64,000 nt of DNA, from positions 62,001-126,000 of the forward strand of contig JAIWWG010000081.1 in the NCBI GenBank assembly GCA_025435555.1, read 5' to 3'. The notes under the pieces were generated by a model. The model worked only from the letters and a program-made list of their open reading frames with translations, did no database searches and was not told the DNA's origin. This stretch comes from Chytriomyces cf. hyalinus JEL632. Lineage: Eukaryota > Chytridiomycota > Chytridiomycetes > Chytridiales > Chytriomycetaceae. This document shows, piece after piece, positions 63,400 to 64,000 of this stretch (position 1 is its first letter; each line of letters begins with the position of its first letter). Made by a program: the position numbers and the translations under genes.

Positions 63400-64000
63400 T
63401 CAGATGGGCTTGATCTAAACAGCACAAGGGAGATGTCAGTCCATAGAGTCAAAACAGAGTCACAACAGAGTCAAAACAAGTACCTTAAAGTGCAGCGAAA
63501 TGAGGGAGAAGACGAGACATTTGAGGTCTTGAATCAGATAATAAAACACTTTTAAGCCCTCGGGATCTTTGCTCTCGTTCACGTCCAGCAGCGATCCGAT
63601 TTTGGCAGTCTTTTTTTTTTTTTTTTTTTGGTAGAAGATACGAATGAGCATACTGTGGAGTCAGCATTGCATAATTTGCCATCATCACCGTGAATGAAAT
63701 GTGTTCGCTTCCAATGACAATTTCGAGTTCTTGCCGGCCTACGCGGTCGGGCATGGGCCAGTTTGCGTCATCCTCCCTGCAAGCCAAGCAGCCAAACGAA
63801 GTAAAAAAAACCATCAACATCTCATCAATCAGACAGCATCCATGCGCATTACTTGAGGATTTCGCTCTCCAGAATAATGCGCTTGAACTCTTTCATGAGG
63901 GAAGAACTGACGTGGACTGGTTGGACGGGGATATCAGTCGAAAAGGTCAGTTTCGTCCCAGAATTAAGTCCAGACCTTCTTTGCGGATCATTGAATCGTT
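63400..64000 (-). CDS. MAGOH: Mago nashi (exon junction complex core), 5' incomplete
   Basis: Mago nashi forms a dimer with Y14 in the exon junction complex on spliced mRNA. Exons from the window edge to 63977, then 63916-63853, 63776-63689, 63609-63484 and 63414-63400 encode [97 protein letters not shown] and the canonical end KIKPI. All joints are in phase. The N-terminal part lies outside the window. The last exon is only 15 bases. The acceptor before TAKIGS is formed directly by a 19-base A tract followed by G. Confidence 0.93.

Overview
The window is nuclear DNA of an intron-rich fungus, most likely an early-diverging zoosporic one (a chytrid). The evidence is the gene set (Rim15-type kinase, Mdm10, ChAPs exomer subunit, Gpt2/Sct1-type acyltransferase, MAGOH), genes split by many short introns of roughly 55-90 bases, and a Crinkler (CRN)-type effector locus, a family shared by chytrids and oomycetes. 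Assignment to a named genus is not possible from the sequence alone.

Layout. 1-7.1 kb: a 5'-incomplete Rim15/Greatwall-like AGC kinase (+), RPS25 (+) with a long first intron, and MDM10 (-). 7.5-13.1 kb: tRNA-Cys (-) whose upstream flank holds a complete Ty3/gypsy element (two 192-bp LTRs read as identical, 5-bp target duplication TGCCC) and, directly behind it, a probable solo LTR of a second family. The Ty3 pol carries two in-frame stops. 13.8-21.3 kb: a head-to-head pair of secreted cysteine-rich proteins, one a thaumatin domain joined to a ~890-residue region I cannot name, the other ending in seven tandem cysteine-rich repeats. 21.7-43.1 kb is mostly housekeeping: ECL1-like zinc protein, glycerol-phosphate acyltransferase, RPB8, F-box/WD40 protein, tRNA-Glu, C2-domain protein, tRNA-Val, OPT oligopeptide transporter, Kelch membrane protein, DNAJB12-like ER co-chaperone, and ChAPs.

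44.5-60.2 kb is dominated by a ~4.2-kb inverted duplication (44.54-48.77 kb against 55.99-60.20 kb). Each arm carries an intact five-exon gene of unknown function, with an internal duplication and a basic NLS-like tail, followed by a CRN header. In the right arm the header runs on into a CRN-type body with a P-loop that is broken by frame changes. In the left arm the header is cut at the duplication edge. A 64-bp piece of the CRN header is repeated directly at both ends of the right arm. The 7.2-kb spacer holds an LRR remnant, a 57-nt foldable repeat in two copies, two small GPI-type cysteine-rich proteins, proteinase A and a short-chain dehydrogenase. The window ends in MAGOH (-), 5' incomplete.

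Exon limits were derived by hand from GT-AG sites, reading phase and known family motifs. They are predictions, not transcript evidence.
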